A stretch of DNA of 64,000 nt, taken from positions 62,001 to 126,000 of the forward strand of contig NZ_JAGIBG010000002.1 in the NCBI RefSeq assembly GCF_017744435.1, in the 5' to 3' direction. Origin of the DNA: Pseudomonas sp. (GTDB taxonomy: Bacteria > Pseudomonadota > Gammaproteobacteria > Pseudomonadales > Pseudomonadaceae). Within the stretch, counting starts at the first letter, position 1. Every line of letters begins with the position of its first letter. Under the pieces are notes generated by a model. It was not told the DNA's origin. It did not search any database and was given only the letters and a program-made list of their open reading frames with translations. Shown piece after piece: positions 37,193-48,619 of this stretch. Position numbers and translations under genes: made by a program.

Positions 37193-38136
37193 CGAAGCTT
37201 CTCCGCCACCCGCATCACGGCGCTGCGCGACCGCGGGTTGGCCTTGAGTTCGGCTTCGGAGGCAAATTGCGCCTTGCCGATCAGCTTGATCTTCGGCTCG
37301 AAGACCTTGTGCTGCACCGGCAGGTTGCGAGGCAGGTTGTCGGCCTCGCCCTTGACCAGCTTGCGCATGAACAGCTTGACGATGCGGTCTTCCAGCGAGT
37401 GGAAGCTGATGACCGCCAGGCGGCCGCCTACTTCCAGGGCGTCGAGCGCAGCCTCAAGGCCAGCCTCGAGGTCACCCAGCTCGTTGTTGACGTGGATACG
37501 CAGCCCCTGGAAGGCCCGGGTCGCCGGGTTCTTGCCCTTTTCCCAGGCCGGGTTGGCGACCTTGAGCACTTCAGCAAGGTCGGCAGTACGGGTGAACGGC
37601 TGCTTTTCACGACGCTCGACCACGGCACGGGCCATGCGCCCGGCAAAGCGCTCCTCGCCGTATTCCTTGAAGACACGGGCAATTTCTTCGACAGGCGCGG
37701 TGGCGATGAACTCGGCAGCGCTGATGCCCTGATCCGGGTTCATGCGCATGTCCAGCGGGCCATCGTTGAGGAAACTGAAGCCGCGCTCAGGGTCATCCAG
37801 CTGCGGCGAGGACACGCCCAGGTCAAGCAGGATGCCGCTGACCTTGCCGGCCAGACCACGCTCGGAGACTTCCGAGCCAAGCTCGGCAAAGCTGCGCTGC
37901 ACAATGACAAAGCGGCCGTCTTCGGCCGCCAGCGCTTGCCCGGTGGCAATCGCTTGAGGATCTTTGTCGAAGCCCAGCAGCCGCCCCTGCGGCCCGAGCT
38001 TGCTGAGGATCAGGCGGCTATGGCCGCCACGCCCGAAGGTGCCGTCCAGATAGCAACCGTCGGCGCGCAGGGCCAATGCCTCGACAGCTTCGTCGAGGAG
38101 GACGGTGATGTGGTTGAAGCCGCTATCTATGGTCAC
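37189..38136 (-). CDS. rsmH: 16S rRNA m4C1402 methyltransferase RsmH (MraW)
   Basis: 315 residues. [13 protein letters not shown], the SAM-binding [12 protein letters not shown] and the [21 protein letters not shown] motif are family signatures; the C-terminal [14 protein letters not shown] is conserved. Methylates N4 of C1402 of 16S rRNA. The start is GTG (38134-38136) in a GTGA overlap with the mraZ stop. Confidence 0.98.
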
Positions 38137-38588
38137 AGGATCAGGTCACGCAAATCGTCGGGCATGGCGCCCGGTTGTTGGATAGCTGCAAGGTCGGCTG
38201 CCGAAACCGCGTTCCAGGCATCCTCATCCCACAGCTGGAATTTGTTCAGCTGCCCCACCAGCATCGCCTTCTTGTCCAGCTTGGCGTACTCACGCAGGCG
38301 GGGCGGTACCAGGAAACGACCACTGCCATCGAGCTCCAGGTCAACCGCATTACCGATCAGCAAGCGCTGCAGGCGGCGGTTTTCCTCACGCAACGACGGC
38401 AAGGCACGCAACTTGGCTTCAATCTGTTCCCACTCATCGAGGGGATAAACACACAAGCACGGGTCAACGGCGTCGATGGTCACGATCAGTTGACCATTGC
38501 AACGCGAATCGAGCTCGTCACGGTACCGGCTCGGCATGGCGAGACGGCCCTTGGCATCGAGGCTGACGGCGTTGGCTCCGCGGAACAC
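38133..38588 (-). CDS. mraZ: MraZ transcriptional regulator of the dcw cluster
   Basis: 151 residues from GTG 38586-38588, giving the conserved (V/M)[23 protein letters not shown]; an ATG six codons upstream is less likely. Two SpoVT/AbrB-like repeats each carry a DxxGR motif ([10 protein letters not shown] and [10 protein letters not shown]). In E. coli MraZ is a ring-shaped DNA-binding protein that represses its own cluster. Three matching boxes lie just upstream at 38631-38655. Confidence 0.96.
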   Translation of the reverse strand: MFRGANAVSLDAKGRLAMPSRYRDELDSRCNGQLIVTIDAVDPCLCVYPLDEWEQIEAKLRALPSLREENRRLQRLLIGNAVDLELDGSGRFLVPPRLREYAKLDKKAMLVGQLNKFQLWDEDAWNAVSAADLAAIQQPGAMPDDLRDLIL

Positions 38589-38630
38589 GGCTGCGATTCC
38601 CCACAATGTTAGCTTTTTTGTGCCAGAAAA

Positions 38631-38655
38631 CCCACTTCATCCCACTTTCTGCCAC
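38631..38655 (-). promoter_or_regulatory. MraZ operator: three GTGG(G/C) boxes at 10-base spacing
   Basis: On the minus strand GTGGC, GTGGG and GTGGG recur with five-base spacers, exactly the repeated TGGG-type layout bound by MraZ in E. coli. The boxes lie just after the likely transcription start of Pmra, where bound MraZ would block RNA polymerase. Confidence 0.85.
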
Positions 38656-38663
38656 TTGCGCAC

Positions 38664-38693
38664 ACTATAGGAATCCGTCCGCTGCACCGTCAA
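38664..38693 (-). promoter_or_regulatory. Sigma70 promoter Pmra of the dcw cluster
   Basis: Minus-strand TTGACG (38688-38693), 18-base spacer and TATAGT (38664-38669). It lies about 75 bases before mraZ and immediately upstream of the MraZ boxes. The rest of 38694-38895 shows no gene; a small palindrome TTGGTATTACCAA is at 38848-38860. Confidence 0.8.
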
Positions 38694-38895
38694 GGCACGT
38701 TCATAAGGAAAACCCTTACAGGACCGAGATTTAGCGCAACAACGGAAGGAGAAAGGACTGCCAGGCGGGGAAAAACGCGAGAAAAATCAAACCGACTCAA
38801 ACGAATGCCGTTCGAAGTTAAAGTGAATTATTAAGAGTAAGATCTTTTTGGTATTACCAAGAGGGATCTGCTATCGATTCAAGCAGGAAAGGAAA

Positions 38896-39260
38896 AGGTG
38901 GAGAGTCGATCTGTAAGCCGGGTTTTGTCGAGGACAGTCATTCCTCTACGACGGCCATCACTGGACGCCTCTAGCAACCTACCCGGTTCCGACGCGGGCC
39001 ACGCCTGATGGAACCCTATTTGGTCTTGCTCCGAGTGGGGTTTACCTAGCCACGAACTGTTGCCAGCCGTGCGGTGCGCTCTTACCGCACCTTTTCACCC
39101 TTACCGGCACCGAAGTGCTTAGGCGGTTATTTTCTGTGGCACTTTCCGTAGGCTCGCGCCTCCCAGGCGTTACCTGGCACTCTGCCCTATGGAGCCCGGA
39201 CTTTCCTCCCCCATCTTTTGCGGAACAAAAGACGGCAGCGACTGTCCGATCGACTCTCCG
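38896..39260 (-). ncRNA. rnpB: RNase P RNA component (M1 RNA)
   Basis: On the minus strand the RNA opens AGAGTCGATCGGACAGTCGC and ends with CCGGCTTACAGATCGACTCTCC, so the two ends pair (P1 helix). The conserved GAGGAAAGTCCGGGCTCC block (CR I) and AGAGTGCC.. region are visible near the 5' end, and the ..ACAAAACCCGGCTTA segment (CR V region) near the 3' end. This is the type A RNase P RNA that matures tRNA 5' ends. End positions are approximate. Confidence 0.95.
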
Positions 39261-39324
39261 CCGACAAGGTTAACGGCACGCGCGCGCAAGAACAAGCGAT
39301 ACCGTGAACTATGTCTAATTGCCA

Positions 39325-40209
39325 CTACTGTGCTTTCTGCTTTTCCAGGGCCACCTGATACAGCAGGTTCTTGCGCACACCGGTGATTTCCGCTGCCAAT
39401 GCCGCCGCCCTTTTCAGCGGCAATTCCGCCAGCAACAGGTCCAGCACGCGCTGCGCCTCGGCGCTGATCGCATCTTCGCCTTCAGGTGCACTCCAGCCAC
39501 CGACCAGCACCACGCACTCGCCGCGCTGCTGGTTGCTATCGCCGGCGACGAACGCTCGCAGCTCAGCCAACGGCAGGCCTTTGAGGGTCTCGAAGGTCTT
39601 GGTCAGCTCGCGCGCCAGCAGCGCCGGGCGCTCGCCGCCGAACACCAGCTCCATGTCTTCGAGGCACTCCAGGATGCGGTGTGGCGCCTCGTAGAAGATC
39701 AGCGTGCGCGGCTCTTCCTTGACCTGCTCCAGGCGCGCCCGACGCCCAGCGGCCTTGGCTGGCAGGAAGCCTTCGAAGATAAAGCGGTCGGAAGGCAGGC
39801 CGGCCGCCGAAAGCGCAGCAATCAAGGCGCAGGCACCGGGTACCGGCACCACACTGACGCCCGCGGCCCGGGCCTGACGCACCAGGTGGTAGCCCGGGTC
39901 GGAAATCAGCGGCGTACCGGCATCGGATACCAGCGCCACATCTTCACCGGCCAGCAACTTGGTGATGAAGCGCCCGCCCTCGTCGCGCTCGTTGTGCTCA
40001 TGGCAGGCCGCCAGCGGCGTGTCGATGCCGAAGTGCTGCAGCAGGCGGATCGAATGCCGGGTGTCCTCGGCGGCGATCAGGGCGACATCGGCCAGCACCT
40101 TGAGCGCCCTGGCGCTCATGTCATCAAGGTTGCCGATGGGGGTCGCGACCACATAAAGCGTCCCCATGGTGGATTTCGAAGCCCCGGCCACATCAGTCAC
40201 TGCACACAT
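39325..40209 (-). CDS. rsmI: 16S rRNA ribose 2'-O-methyltransferase RsmI
   Basis: 294 residues as drawn. [44 protein letters not shown] and [15 protein letters not shown] are the tetrapyrrole-methylase-fold signatures of RsmI, which modifies C1402 ribose, the same nucleotide whose base RsmH methylates. The start is uncertain: ATG 40209, GTG 40200 (AGGA upstream) or ATG 40167 (MGTLYVV). Divergent from lpoA, with rnpB after it. Confidence 0.95.
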   Translation of the reverse strand: MCAVTDVAGASKSTMGTLYVVATPIGNLDDMSARALKVLADVALIAAEDTRHSIRLLQHFGIDTPLAACHEHNERDEGGRFITKLLAGEDVALVSDAGTPLISDPGYHLVRQARAAGVSVVPVPGACALIAALSAAGLPSDRFIFEGFLPAKAAGRRARLEQVKEEPRTLIFYEAPHRILECLEDMELVFGGERPALLARELTKTFETLKGLPLAELRAFVAGDSNQQRGECVVLVGGWSAPEGEDAISAEAQRVLDLLLAELPLKRAAALAAEITGVRKNLLYQVALEKQKAQ

Positions 40210-40388
40210 CCTGCCTTTCGGATCAAAGGCGCTATTGTAGCCCGAGCGCCGGTAACAGGGCGCAAAGAACTTAATCGGCGTCCATCGACGAGCGGCCTAT
40301 AGTGAAGGTTCTGCTAACGGCAGATCGCGCCCCGGCCGCTGCTTGGGTACAATTGCCGGCCAACTTGATCGAGTAACAGGACCTTTAC

Positions 40389-42206
40389 ATGATCGCTTGC
40401 CTGCGGCTGTTCACAGCCCTCTGCCTCGCTGCCCTGCTGGCAGCCTGCGCCAGCTCGCCCTCATCCAGCCTGGGCGAACTGCCACGCACCCCGGATGCCA
40501 GCATCGAGCAACTGCTCGAGAAGGCCGCCACCAGCAAGTCCGCCGAAGACGCTGCCTTGCTGCGCCTGAGCGCAGCCGACCTGGCTTACAAGCAGAAGGA
40601 CTTCCCACGCGCCGCACGCATCCTCGAGCAGGTGCCGATGGACACGCTCAAGCCGGCCCAGCAAATCTTCGCCGCCACCCTCGGCGCCGAACTGGCCATG
40701 AGCCGCAACCAGCCCAAAGCCGCGCTGACCGCGCTTTCCCACCCGAGCCTGCAACACATCGCAGAGCTGCCAGAGCAACAGCAGGTGCGCACCTACAGCG
40801 TCCACGCCGCCGCCCTCGAGGCCGACGGCCAGGCCATGGCCGCCGCCCAGCAACGCGTGCTGCTGAGCCCCCTGCTCAGCGGCCAGGCTGCCAGCGCCAA
40901 CAATGACGCGGTCTGGGCCCTGGTCGCTTCGCTGCCAGCCGAGCAGCTGCAACAGCCTGCCAGCAACGAAATCCTGGCCGGCTGGACCAGCCTGGCGCTG
41001 GCGGTGAAAAGCGCCGGCACCCTGGAGCAGCAGCAGGCTGCCATCGAGTCCTGGCGCAAACAGCACCCCGATCACCCAGCCGCCAAGCAGCTGCCTCTGG
41101 CCCTGACCAAGCTCAAGGAACTGGCCAGCCAGCCGCTGACCAAGATCGCCCTGCTGCTGCCCCAGGAAGGCTCGCTGGCCGGCGTTGCCCGCGCCCTGCG
41201 TGACGGTTTCATGGCCGCCCACTTCCAGGCCCAGCAGGCTGGCGGGCAAGCGCCTGCCGTGCAGGTCTACGACAGTTCGCGCATCGGTTCGCTCGACGCG
41301 TTCTATCGCCAGGCCCAGGCCGACGGCGTACAACTGGTGGTCGGCCCGCTTGAAAAGCCGCTGGTCAAGCAGCTCGCTGGCAACACCCAGCTGCCAATCA
41401 CCACCCTCGCCCTGAACTACGCCGACGCCGGCCAGAAAGCGCCGCCCCAACTGTTCCAGTTCGGCCTCGCCGCCGAGGACGAAGCCCGTGAAGTGGCACG
41501 CCGCGCCCGCGCTGACGGCATGGTCCGCGCCGTGGCCCTGGTACCGAGCGGTGAGTGGGGTGACCGTGTGCTGGCCGCCTTCCGTCAGGACTGGGAAGGC
41601 AATGGCGGCACCATCATCGCCGCCGAGCGCATCGCCCAGCCAGTCGCACTGGCCCAGCAGATCGCCAGGCTGTTCCAGCTGCGCCAGAGCGAAGGTCGCG
41701 CCCAGAGCCTGCAAAGCACTGTGGGCGGCAGCATCGCGGCACAACCGTCGCGCCGTCAGGACATCGACTTCATCTTCCTCGCCTCGACCCCACAGCAGGC
41801 GCAGCAGATCAAACCGACCCTGAACTTCCAGTACGCCGGTGACGTACCGGTCTACGCCACCTCGAACCTGTACAGCGCCAGCGGTGACGTCAACCAGTAC
41901 AACGACATGAACGGCATTCGCTTCTGCGAAACCCCGTGGCTGCTCGACACCAGCAACAGCCTGCGTCAGCAGGTCGTGCAGCAGTGGCCGCAAGCCGCAG
42001 GCAGCCTCGGCCGCCTGTACGCCATGGGCGTCGACGCCTACAGCCTGGCGCCACGCCTGGGCCAGCTCAAGGCACTGCCAGACAATCGCGTGCAAGGCCT
42101 GTCCGGCAGCCTGAGCATCAACGCCAGCCAGCGCGTCGAGCGCCAACTGCCGTGGGCCGAGTTCTCTGGCGGCCAGGTCAAGCGCCTGCCAGACACCTCG
42201 CACTGA
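40389..42206 (+). CDS. lpoA: Penicillin-binding protein activator LpoA (LppC) lipoprotein
   Basis: 605 residues. A lipoprotein signal peptide ends LAALLAAC, placing the lipidated Cys at about residue 19. The N-terminal part (30-245) is helical TPR-like; the C-terminal part (about 255-600) is a type I periplasmic-binding fold (IALLLPQEGSLAGVARALRDGFMAA, then VVGPLEKPLVKQL). In E. coli LpoA reaches from the outer membrane to activate PBP1a. Its TGA overlaps the yraN ATG. The rsmI-lpoA divergent pair is usual in gammaproteobacteria. Confidence 0.93.
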   Translation: MIACLRLFTALCLAALLAACASSPSSSLGELPRTPDASIEQLLEKAATSKSAEDAALLRLSAADLAYKQKDFPRAARILEQVPMDTLKPAQQIFAATLGAELAMSRNQPKAALTALSHPSLQHIAELPEQQQVRTYSVHAAALEADGQAMAAAQQRVLLSPLLSGQAASANNDAVWALVASLPAEQLQQPASNEILAGWTSLALAVKSAGTLEQQQAAIESWRKQHPDHPAAKQLPLALTKLKELASQPLTKIALLLPQEGSLAGVARALRDGFMAAHFQAQQAGGQAPAVQVYDSSRIGSLDAFYRQAQADGVQLVVGPLEKPLVKQLAGNTQLPITTLALNYADAGQKAPPQLFQFGLAAEDEAREVARRARADGMVRAVALVPSGEWGDRVLAAFRQDWEGNGGTIIAAERIAQPVALAQQIARLFQLRQSEGRAQSLQSTVGGSIAAQPSRRQDIDFIFLASTPQQAQQIKPTLNFQYAGDVPVYATSNLYSASGDVNQYNDMNGIRFCETPWLLDTSNSLRQQVVQQWPQAAGSLGRLYAMGVDAYSLAPRLGQLKALPDNRVQGLSGSLSINASQRVERQLPWAEFSGGQVKRLPDTSH

Positions 42207-42577
42207 TGCCCGAAGCATCGCCCAGCAGCGCCGGCCAGGCGGCAGAAACCCAAGCCCTTGAGTACCTTCAAGGGCAAGGCCTGCAATTGCTGACACGCAA
42301 TTGGCGATGCAAAGGCGGCGAGCTTGATCTGGTCATGCTCGACGCCGATACAGTAGTATTCGTCGAAGTCCGCTACCGGTTGCACGCGGACTTCGGCGGC
42401 GCCCTCGGCAGCATTGACGGGCGCAAGCAGAAACGGCTGGTGCTTGCCGCCACGCTGTTCCTGCAGAAGGAGTCCCGCTGGGCCAATCACCCCTGCCGCT
42501 TCGACGTTGTCGCCCTGCAGGGCAGTCGCCATGCAGGCCAGCCGCTTCAATGGCTGAAAAACGCCTTCGAATGCTGA
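42206..42577 (+). CDS. yraN: YraN family (UPF0102) endonuclease-like protein
   Basis: 123 residues. AETQALEYLQGQGLQLLTRNWRCKGGELDLVMLD carries the E-x-D catalytic spacing of the restriction-endonuclease-like fold, followed by VFVEVRYR (usual VEVK/R). UPF0102 proteins are of uncertain function, with a suspected nuclease role in transformation or repair. The start ATG overlaps the lpoA stop by one base (TGATG). Confidence 0.93.
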   Translation: MPEASPSSAGQAAETQALEYLQGQGLQLLTRNWRCKGGELDLVMLDADTVVFVEVRYRLHADFGGALGSIDGRKQKRLVLAATLFLQKESRWANHPCRFDVVALQGSRHAGQPLQWLKNAFEC

Positions 42578-42654
42578 ACCCACTCCGATTTATTTGCTCT
42601 ATGTTTCGCGGGCTGGTCCTTGTTGCGCGTAGCAAAGGCCACCGCCCCACTTAA

Positions 42655-43832
<1,178 letters not shown>

Positions 43833-43911
43833 TTCAGTTGCCGCCGTTACCAGCCATTGGCTGGCATCGGCGGCAGCTTGCCTCACCTGTTCAATTTCCA
43901 GGAAATACCGC

Positions 43912-44130
43912 ATGAAAAAGCTTCTGCTGCCCGCCCTGCTGCTCGGCGCCTTCGCCACCCTGGCCGGCTGCTCCACCCCAAGCCTGATCACCCTCAACGA
44001 CGGCCGCGAAATCCAGGCGGTCGACGCCCCGCACTTCGACAAGGACTCGGGCTTCTACGAATTCCAGCAGCTCGACGGCAAGCGCACCCGCATCAACCGG
44101 GATCAGGTCCGCACCATCAGCGACCTGTAA
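43912..44130 (+). CDS. YgdI/YgdR family small lipoprotein
   Basis: 72 residues. Signal ALLLGAFATLAGC gives a lipidated Cys at residue 20; the rest (ITLNDGREIQAVDAPHFDKDSGFYEFQQ) is the YgdI/YgdR SH3-like domain. Function unknown in any organism I know of. Monocistronic in appearance, with a terminator after it. Confidence 0.9.
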   Translation: MKKLLLPALLLGAFATLAGCSTPSLITLNDGREIQAVDAPHFDKDSGFYEFQQLDGKRTRINRDQVRTISDL

Positions 44131-44149
44131 GCACCGCTTAGCGGCAAAG

Positions 44150-44180
44150 AAAAAGGCGACCCATACGGATCGCCTTTTTT
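44150..44180. terminator. Bidirectional terminator between YgdI-like gene and sspB
   Basis: 9-base stem AAAAGGCGA/TCGCCTTTT with a short loop and T-runs on both strands. It serves the YgdI-like gene on the plus strand and sspB on the minus strand. Confidence 0.85.
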
Positions 44181-44181
44181 G

Positions 44182-44613
44182 TTACTTGACCACCTTCAGA
44201 CTGGGTCGGCCGCTTGGGCGCGGTGGCTGGCCACCCCCTTCCGGCGGGCCATCGTCATCCGGCTCGACACTATCGTCTTCCAGCTCATCATCCTCCATCA
44301 GCGGCGGCTCCAGCTCGAAGACCATGCCCTGACCGTTCTCCCGGGCATAGATACCCAGGATGGCGCCCGCTGGCACGAACAACGAATGGGCAACGCCACT
44401 GAAGCGCCCCTCGAAACTCACCGCGTCGTTGTCCATGTGCAGGTTGCGCACGGCACTCGGCGAAATGTTCAGGACAATCTGGCCATCACTGGCAAAACCT
44501 TGTGGCACCTGGACCGCCGGGAATTCGGCATTGACCAGCATATGGGGGGTGCAATCGTTGTCGACGATCCACTCGTACAGTGCTCGAACCAGGTAGGGGC
44601 GACTGGAGTTCAT
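44182..44613 (-). CDS. sspB: ClpXP specificity-enhancing factor SspB
   Basis: 143 residues. Begins MNSSRPYLVRALYEWIVDNDCTPHMLV; the folded domain (about 1-110) binds ssrA-tagged substrates, and the acidic, disordered tail ends with the ClpX-binding motif RPSLKVVK. Delivers tagged proteins to ClpXP. Start at 44613 follows the family. Ten bases after the sspA stop. Confidence 0.97.
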   Translation of the reverse strand: MNSSRPYLVRALYEWIVDNDCTPHMLVNAEFPAVQVPQGFASDGQIVLNISPSAVRNLHMDNDAVSFEGRFSGVAHSLFVPAGAILGIYARENGQGMVFELEPPLMEDDELEDDSVEPDDDGPPEGGGQPPRPSGRPSLKVVK

Positions 44614-44623
44614 CAACGGCTCC

Positions 44624-45343
<720 letters not shown>

Positions 45344-45364
45344 CTACCAGAAATTACTGCGTGA

Positions 45365-46144
45365 TCAATGCACGTCCTTCCAGTATTCGCGCTTGAGCAA
45401 GTAGGCAAATACGAAGAAGAAAGCCAGGTACAGCAACACGTAGGTACCGATGCGCTGGCTTTCCAGTTTGACCGGGTTGGCCGAATAGGCCAGGAAGGTC
45501 ACCAGGTTCTTGACCTTCTCGTCGAACTGCTCGGTGTTCAGGGTACCGGAATTCGGCGTAATGGTCAGCTGGTCACAGGCTTCATGGGTCAGCGGGCTGC
45601 CCGTCAATGGGTCGAATTGCTTCTTGCCGTCGACCACCATCTGCACCTGCTTGCAGCCAACCACCTGGTTACCCTGCAGGCCGACCAGCACGTTGGGCAT
45701 GCCGACGTTCGGGAACACCTTGTTGTTGACCCCGTACGGGCGCGACTTGTCTTCATAGAAGCTGCGCAGGTAGGTGTACAACCAGTCGGTACCCCGCACC
45801 CGGGCGACCAGGGTCAGGTCGGGCGGCGCGGCGCCGAACCAGGTCTTGGCGTCACTGGGCTGCATGCCGATCTGCATGTGGTCGCCGATCTTGGCACCGG
45901 TGAACACCAGCTTCTCGAGCATCAACTCATGAGGAATGCCAAGGTCATCGGCAACCCGCTCGTAACGCTGGAACTTGGCGCTGTGGCAACCCATGCAATA
46001 GTTGGCGAAGGTGCGCGCACCGTCCTGCATGGCCGCCTTGTCGGTCAGGTCGATATCGACCTTGTCCAGCTCCAGGCCGTGTTCGGCAGCGAAGGAAAAG
46101 GCAGGCATCACTGCCAGCAAAAATACTGCAATCAACTTTTTCAT
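45365..46144 (-). CDS. petC: Cytochrome c1, bc1 complex
   Basis: 259 residues. Signal peptide MKKLIAVFLLAVMPAFSFA; heme-binding CMGCH at 50-54; one C-terminal membrane anchor (TYVLLYLAFFFVFAYLL). Electron carrier of the cytochrome bc1 complex. The start at 46144 shares one base with the petB stop (46144-46146). Confidence 0.97.
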   Translation of the reverse strand: MKKLIAVFLLAVMPAFSFAAEHGLELDKVDIDLTDKAAMQDGARTFANYCMGCHSAKFQRYERVADDLGIPHELMLEKLVFTGAKIGDHMQIGMQPSDAKTWFGAAPPDLTLVARVRGTDWLYTYLRSFYEDKSRPYGVNNKVFPNVGMPNVLVGLQGNQVVGCKQVQMVVDGKKQFDPLTGSPLTHEACDQLTITPNSGTLNTEQFDEKVKNLVTFLAYSANPVKLESQRIGTYVLLYLAFFFVFAYLLKREYWKDVH

Positions 46145-47358
46145 CAGCCAGTCACCCTTTCCGGAACCGGTTTGGTCTTCTCGAGCCTTGTGTAGAACGG
46201 CATCAGCAGGAAGTAGGCGAAGTACAGCACTGTGCACACCTGCGACAGCAAGGTACGCCCAGGTGTAGGCGCCAGTACGCCGAGGATGCCGAGGATGACG
46301 AAGGCAATGCAGAACACCAGCAGGAAGACCTTGCTGATCCAGCCCTTGTAGCGCATGGAGCGCACCGGGCTGCGGTCGAGCCAGGGCAGCACGAACAGCA
46401 CGGCGATCGCGGCGCCCATGGCGATTACCCCCATGAGCTTGTCAGGCACCGCCCGCAGGATCGCGTAGAACGGCGTGAAGTACCACACAGGCGCGATATG
46501 CTCGGGCGTCTTGAACGCGTTCGCCTGCTCGAAGTTGGGTTTTTCCAGGAAGTAACCACCCATTTCCGGGAAGAAGAACACCACGGCGCAGAACACGAAG
46601 AGGAACACCACCACACCGACGATATCCTTGACGGTGTAGTACGGGTGGAACGGAATGCCGTCGAGCGGAATGCCGTTTTCGTCCTTTTTCTTCTTGATGT
46701 CCACACCATCGGGGTTGTTCGAACCCACTTCGTGCAGGGCCAGGATGTGCAGCACCACCAGGCCGAGAATCACGATCGGCAGGGCCACCACGTGCAAGGC
46801 GAAGAAGCGGTTCAGGGTGATGCCCGAGATCAGGTAGTCACCACGAATCCACTGGGTCAGGTCACCACCGATCACCGGGATGGCGCCAAACAGCGAGATG
46901 ATCACCTGGGCACCCCAGTACGACATCTGCCCCCACGGCAGCAGATAGCCCATGAAGGCTTCAGCCATCAGCGCCAGGTAGATCAGCATGCCGAACAGCC
47001 ACACCAGCTCGCGGGGCTTCTGGTAGGAGCCGTAGAGCAGGCCGCGGAACATGTGCAGGTAGACCACGATGAAGAACGCCGAAGCGCCGGTGGAGTGCAG
47101 GTAGCGCAGGATCCAGCCGTACTCGACGTCCCGCATGATGTATTCGACCGAGGCGAAGGCCTCTTCCGCCGAGGGCGTGAAACTCATGGTCAGCCACACG
47201 CCAGTGACGATCTGGTTGACCAGCACCAGCAGTGCCAGCGAGCCGAAGAAATACAGGAAGTTGAAGTTCTTGGGCGCGTAATACTTGCTCAGGTGGTCTT
47301 CCCACATCTTGGTGGCGGGGAAGCGAGCGTCAATCCAGTCCATGAACTTGCTCATCAT
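46144..47358 (-). CDS. petB: Cytochrome b, bc1 complex
   Basis: 404 residues, eight or more membrane segments. HSTGASAFFIVVYLHMFRGLLYGSY and HVVALPIVILGLVVLHILALHE carry the four heme b histidines; GYLLPWGQMSYWGAQVI is the quinol-site signature. The C-terminal part (FYAILRAVPDKLMGVIAMG) is fused as in bacterial cyt b. Two adjacent ATGs (47358, 47355) both fit the AGGAG upstream. Middle gene of petABC. Confidence 0.97.
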   Translation of the reverse strand: MMSKFMDWIDARFPATKMWEDHLSKYYAPKNFNFLYFFGSLALLVLVNQIVTGVWLTMSFTPSAEEAFASVEYIMRDVEYGWILRYLHSTGASAFFIVVYLHMFRGLLYGSYQKPRELVWLFGMLIYLALMAEAFMGYLLPWGQMSYWGAQVIISLFGAIPVIGGDLTQWIRGDYLISGITLNRFFALHVVALPIVILGLVVLHILALHEVGSNNPDGVDIKKKKDENGIPLDGIPFHPYYTVKDIVGVVVFLFVFCAVVFFFPEMGGYFLEKPNFEQANAFKTPEHIAPVWYFTPFYAILRAVPDKLMGVIAMGAAIAVLFVLPWLDRSPVRSMRYKGWISKVFLLVFCIAFVILGILGVLAPTPGRTLLSQVCTVLYFAYFLLMPFYTRLEKTKPVPERVTG

Positions 47359-47948
47359 GCTTTCTCCTGGTCGACGCCGATGACGACGATGTCGTCCGAC
47401 TCATAAGAATGCGGCGGCACTGGCAGGTTGAGAGGCGCCGGCTGCGACTTGTAGACACGACCGGCCAGGTCGTAGTGGGAGCCGTGGCAAGGGCAGAAAT
47501 AACCACCGACCCACTTCGGCCCGAGGTCTGCGGGCGCGACTTCCGGGCGGAAGGTCGGCGAGCAGCCCAGGTGCGTGCAGAGGCCGACGAGAATGAGGAT
47601 TTCTGGCTTGATCGAGCGAACCTCGGGGTCGACATAGGTCGGCTGCACCGAGCTCTTCGATTGAGGGTCGGAGAGGTCACCTTCGATCTTTTTCAGGTTG
47701 CCAAGGATCTCCTGCGTTCGCCGGACGATGAACACCGGCTGGCCACGCCATTCAGCAACCATCTGCTGCCCTGGCTCGACCTTGGCAATATTGACCTTCA
47801 CCGGTGCGCCGGCCGCCTTCGCCTTGGCACTGGGAAACCATGACCCCACGAACGGTACCGCAGCCCCCACTGCCCCCGCTGCCCCGACCACGGATGTCGC
47901 GGCTACGAGGAAGCGGCGCCGGCCTGCGTTGACGCCGTCATTGCTCAT
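47355..47948 (-). CDS. petA: Rieske iron-sulfur protein, bc1 complex
   Basis: 197 residues. A twin-arginine signal (AGRRRFLVAATSVVGAAG) serves as membrane anchor. The 2Fe-2S cluster boxes CTHLGC and CPCHGSHY are intact. It passes electrons from quinol to cytochrome c1. First gene of petABC; its TGA overlaps the petB start. Confidence 0.98.
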   Translation of the reverse strand: MSNDGVNAGRRRFLVAATSVVGAAGAVGAAVPFVGSWFPSAKAKAAGAPVKVNIAKVEPGQQMVAEWRGQPVFIVRRTQEILGNLKKIEGDLSDPQSKSSVQPTYVDPEVRSIKPEILILVGLCTHLGCSPTFRPEVAPADLGPKWVGGYFCPCHGSHYDLAGRVYKSQPAPLNLPVPPHSYESDDIVVIGVDQEKA

Positions 47949-48160
47949 TCAGTCCTCTCCCATCAGCTTTGCTTGGCCAGTTGGACCTGGCCTGTACTTA
48001 GGTTGTGTCTGTGGCACTAAAATTTGGCCGCCATGGTAAGAAACAAATCCACACAGTGACAAGGTGATTACCCCCACAAGGAGCTATAACCCGCGCTTTG
48101 CTTGATCTGCGTCTATGCGACAAGTGGTCACCGACATGCTGACAGGTTAGTTCAAGCACA

Positions 48161-48196
48161 AAAAAAAGCCCGGTTCCAAGGAACCGGGCTTTTTTC
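48161..48196. terminator. Bidirectional terminator of rpsI
   Basis: 11-base stem AAGCCCGGTTC/GAACCGGGCTT, A-run on the left and T-run on the right. It ends rplM-rpsI on the minus strand. The interval from 47949 to 48160 should hold the petA promoter, which I could not place with confidence. Confidence 0.9.
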
Positions 48197-48212
48197 GACT
48201 GCCGAAGCGGTA

Positions 48213-48605
48213 TTAACGCTTGGAGTACTGAGGACGCTTACGCGCTTTACGCAGACCCACTTTCTTACGCTCGACTTCACGAGCGTCGCGGGTGACGTAG
48301 CCAGCACGACGCAGAGCGCCACGCAGGGTTTCGTCGTATTCCATCAGAGCGCGGGTGATACCGTGACGGATCGCACCGGCCTGACCGCTGACACCACCAC
48401 CGGAAACGGTGACGTAGATGTCGAACTTCTCAGTGGACTCGGTCAGCTCGAGCGGCTGACGAACAACCATGCGAGCGGTTTCGCGACCGAAGAACACGTC
48501 CAGAGAACGGTTGTTGATGGAAATGTTACCAGTACCCGGACGCAGGAAAACGCGAGCGGTTGCGGTCTTGCGACGGCCAGTGCCGTAATTTTGAGTCGCC
48601 GACAT
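48213..48605 (-). CDS. rpsI: 30S ribosomal protein S9
   Basis: 130 residues. [18 protein letters not shown] at the N terminus, [14 protein letters not shown] in the middle and the basic tail [14 protein letters not shown], which reaches the P-site tRNA. Follows rplM by 14 bases. Confidence 0.99.
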   Translation of the reverse strand: MSATQNYGTGRRKTATARVFLRPGTGNISINNRSLDVFFGRETARMVVRQPLELTESTEKFDIYVTVSGGGVSGQAGAIRHGITRALMEYDETLRGALRRAGYVTRDAREVERKKVGLRKARKRPQYSKR

Positions 48606-48619
48606 AATGAACTTTCCCG

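Noticed and set aside
38848..38860. TTGGTATTACCAA palindrome as rnpB terminator or operator
   Set aside because: The short palindrome with a modest T/A run is some 35 bases past the likely rnpB 3' end; too weak to assign a role.
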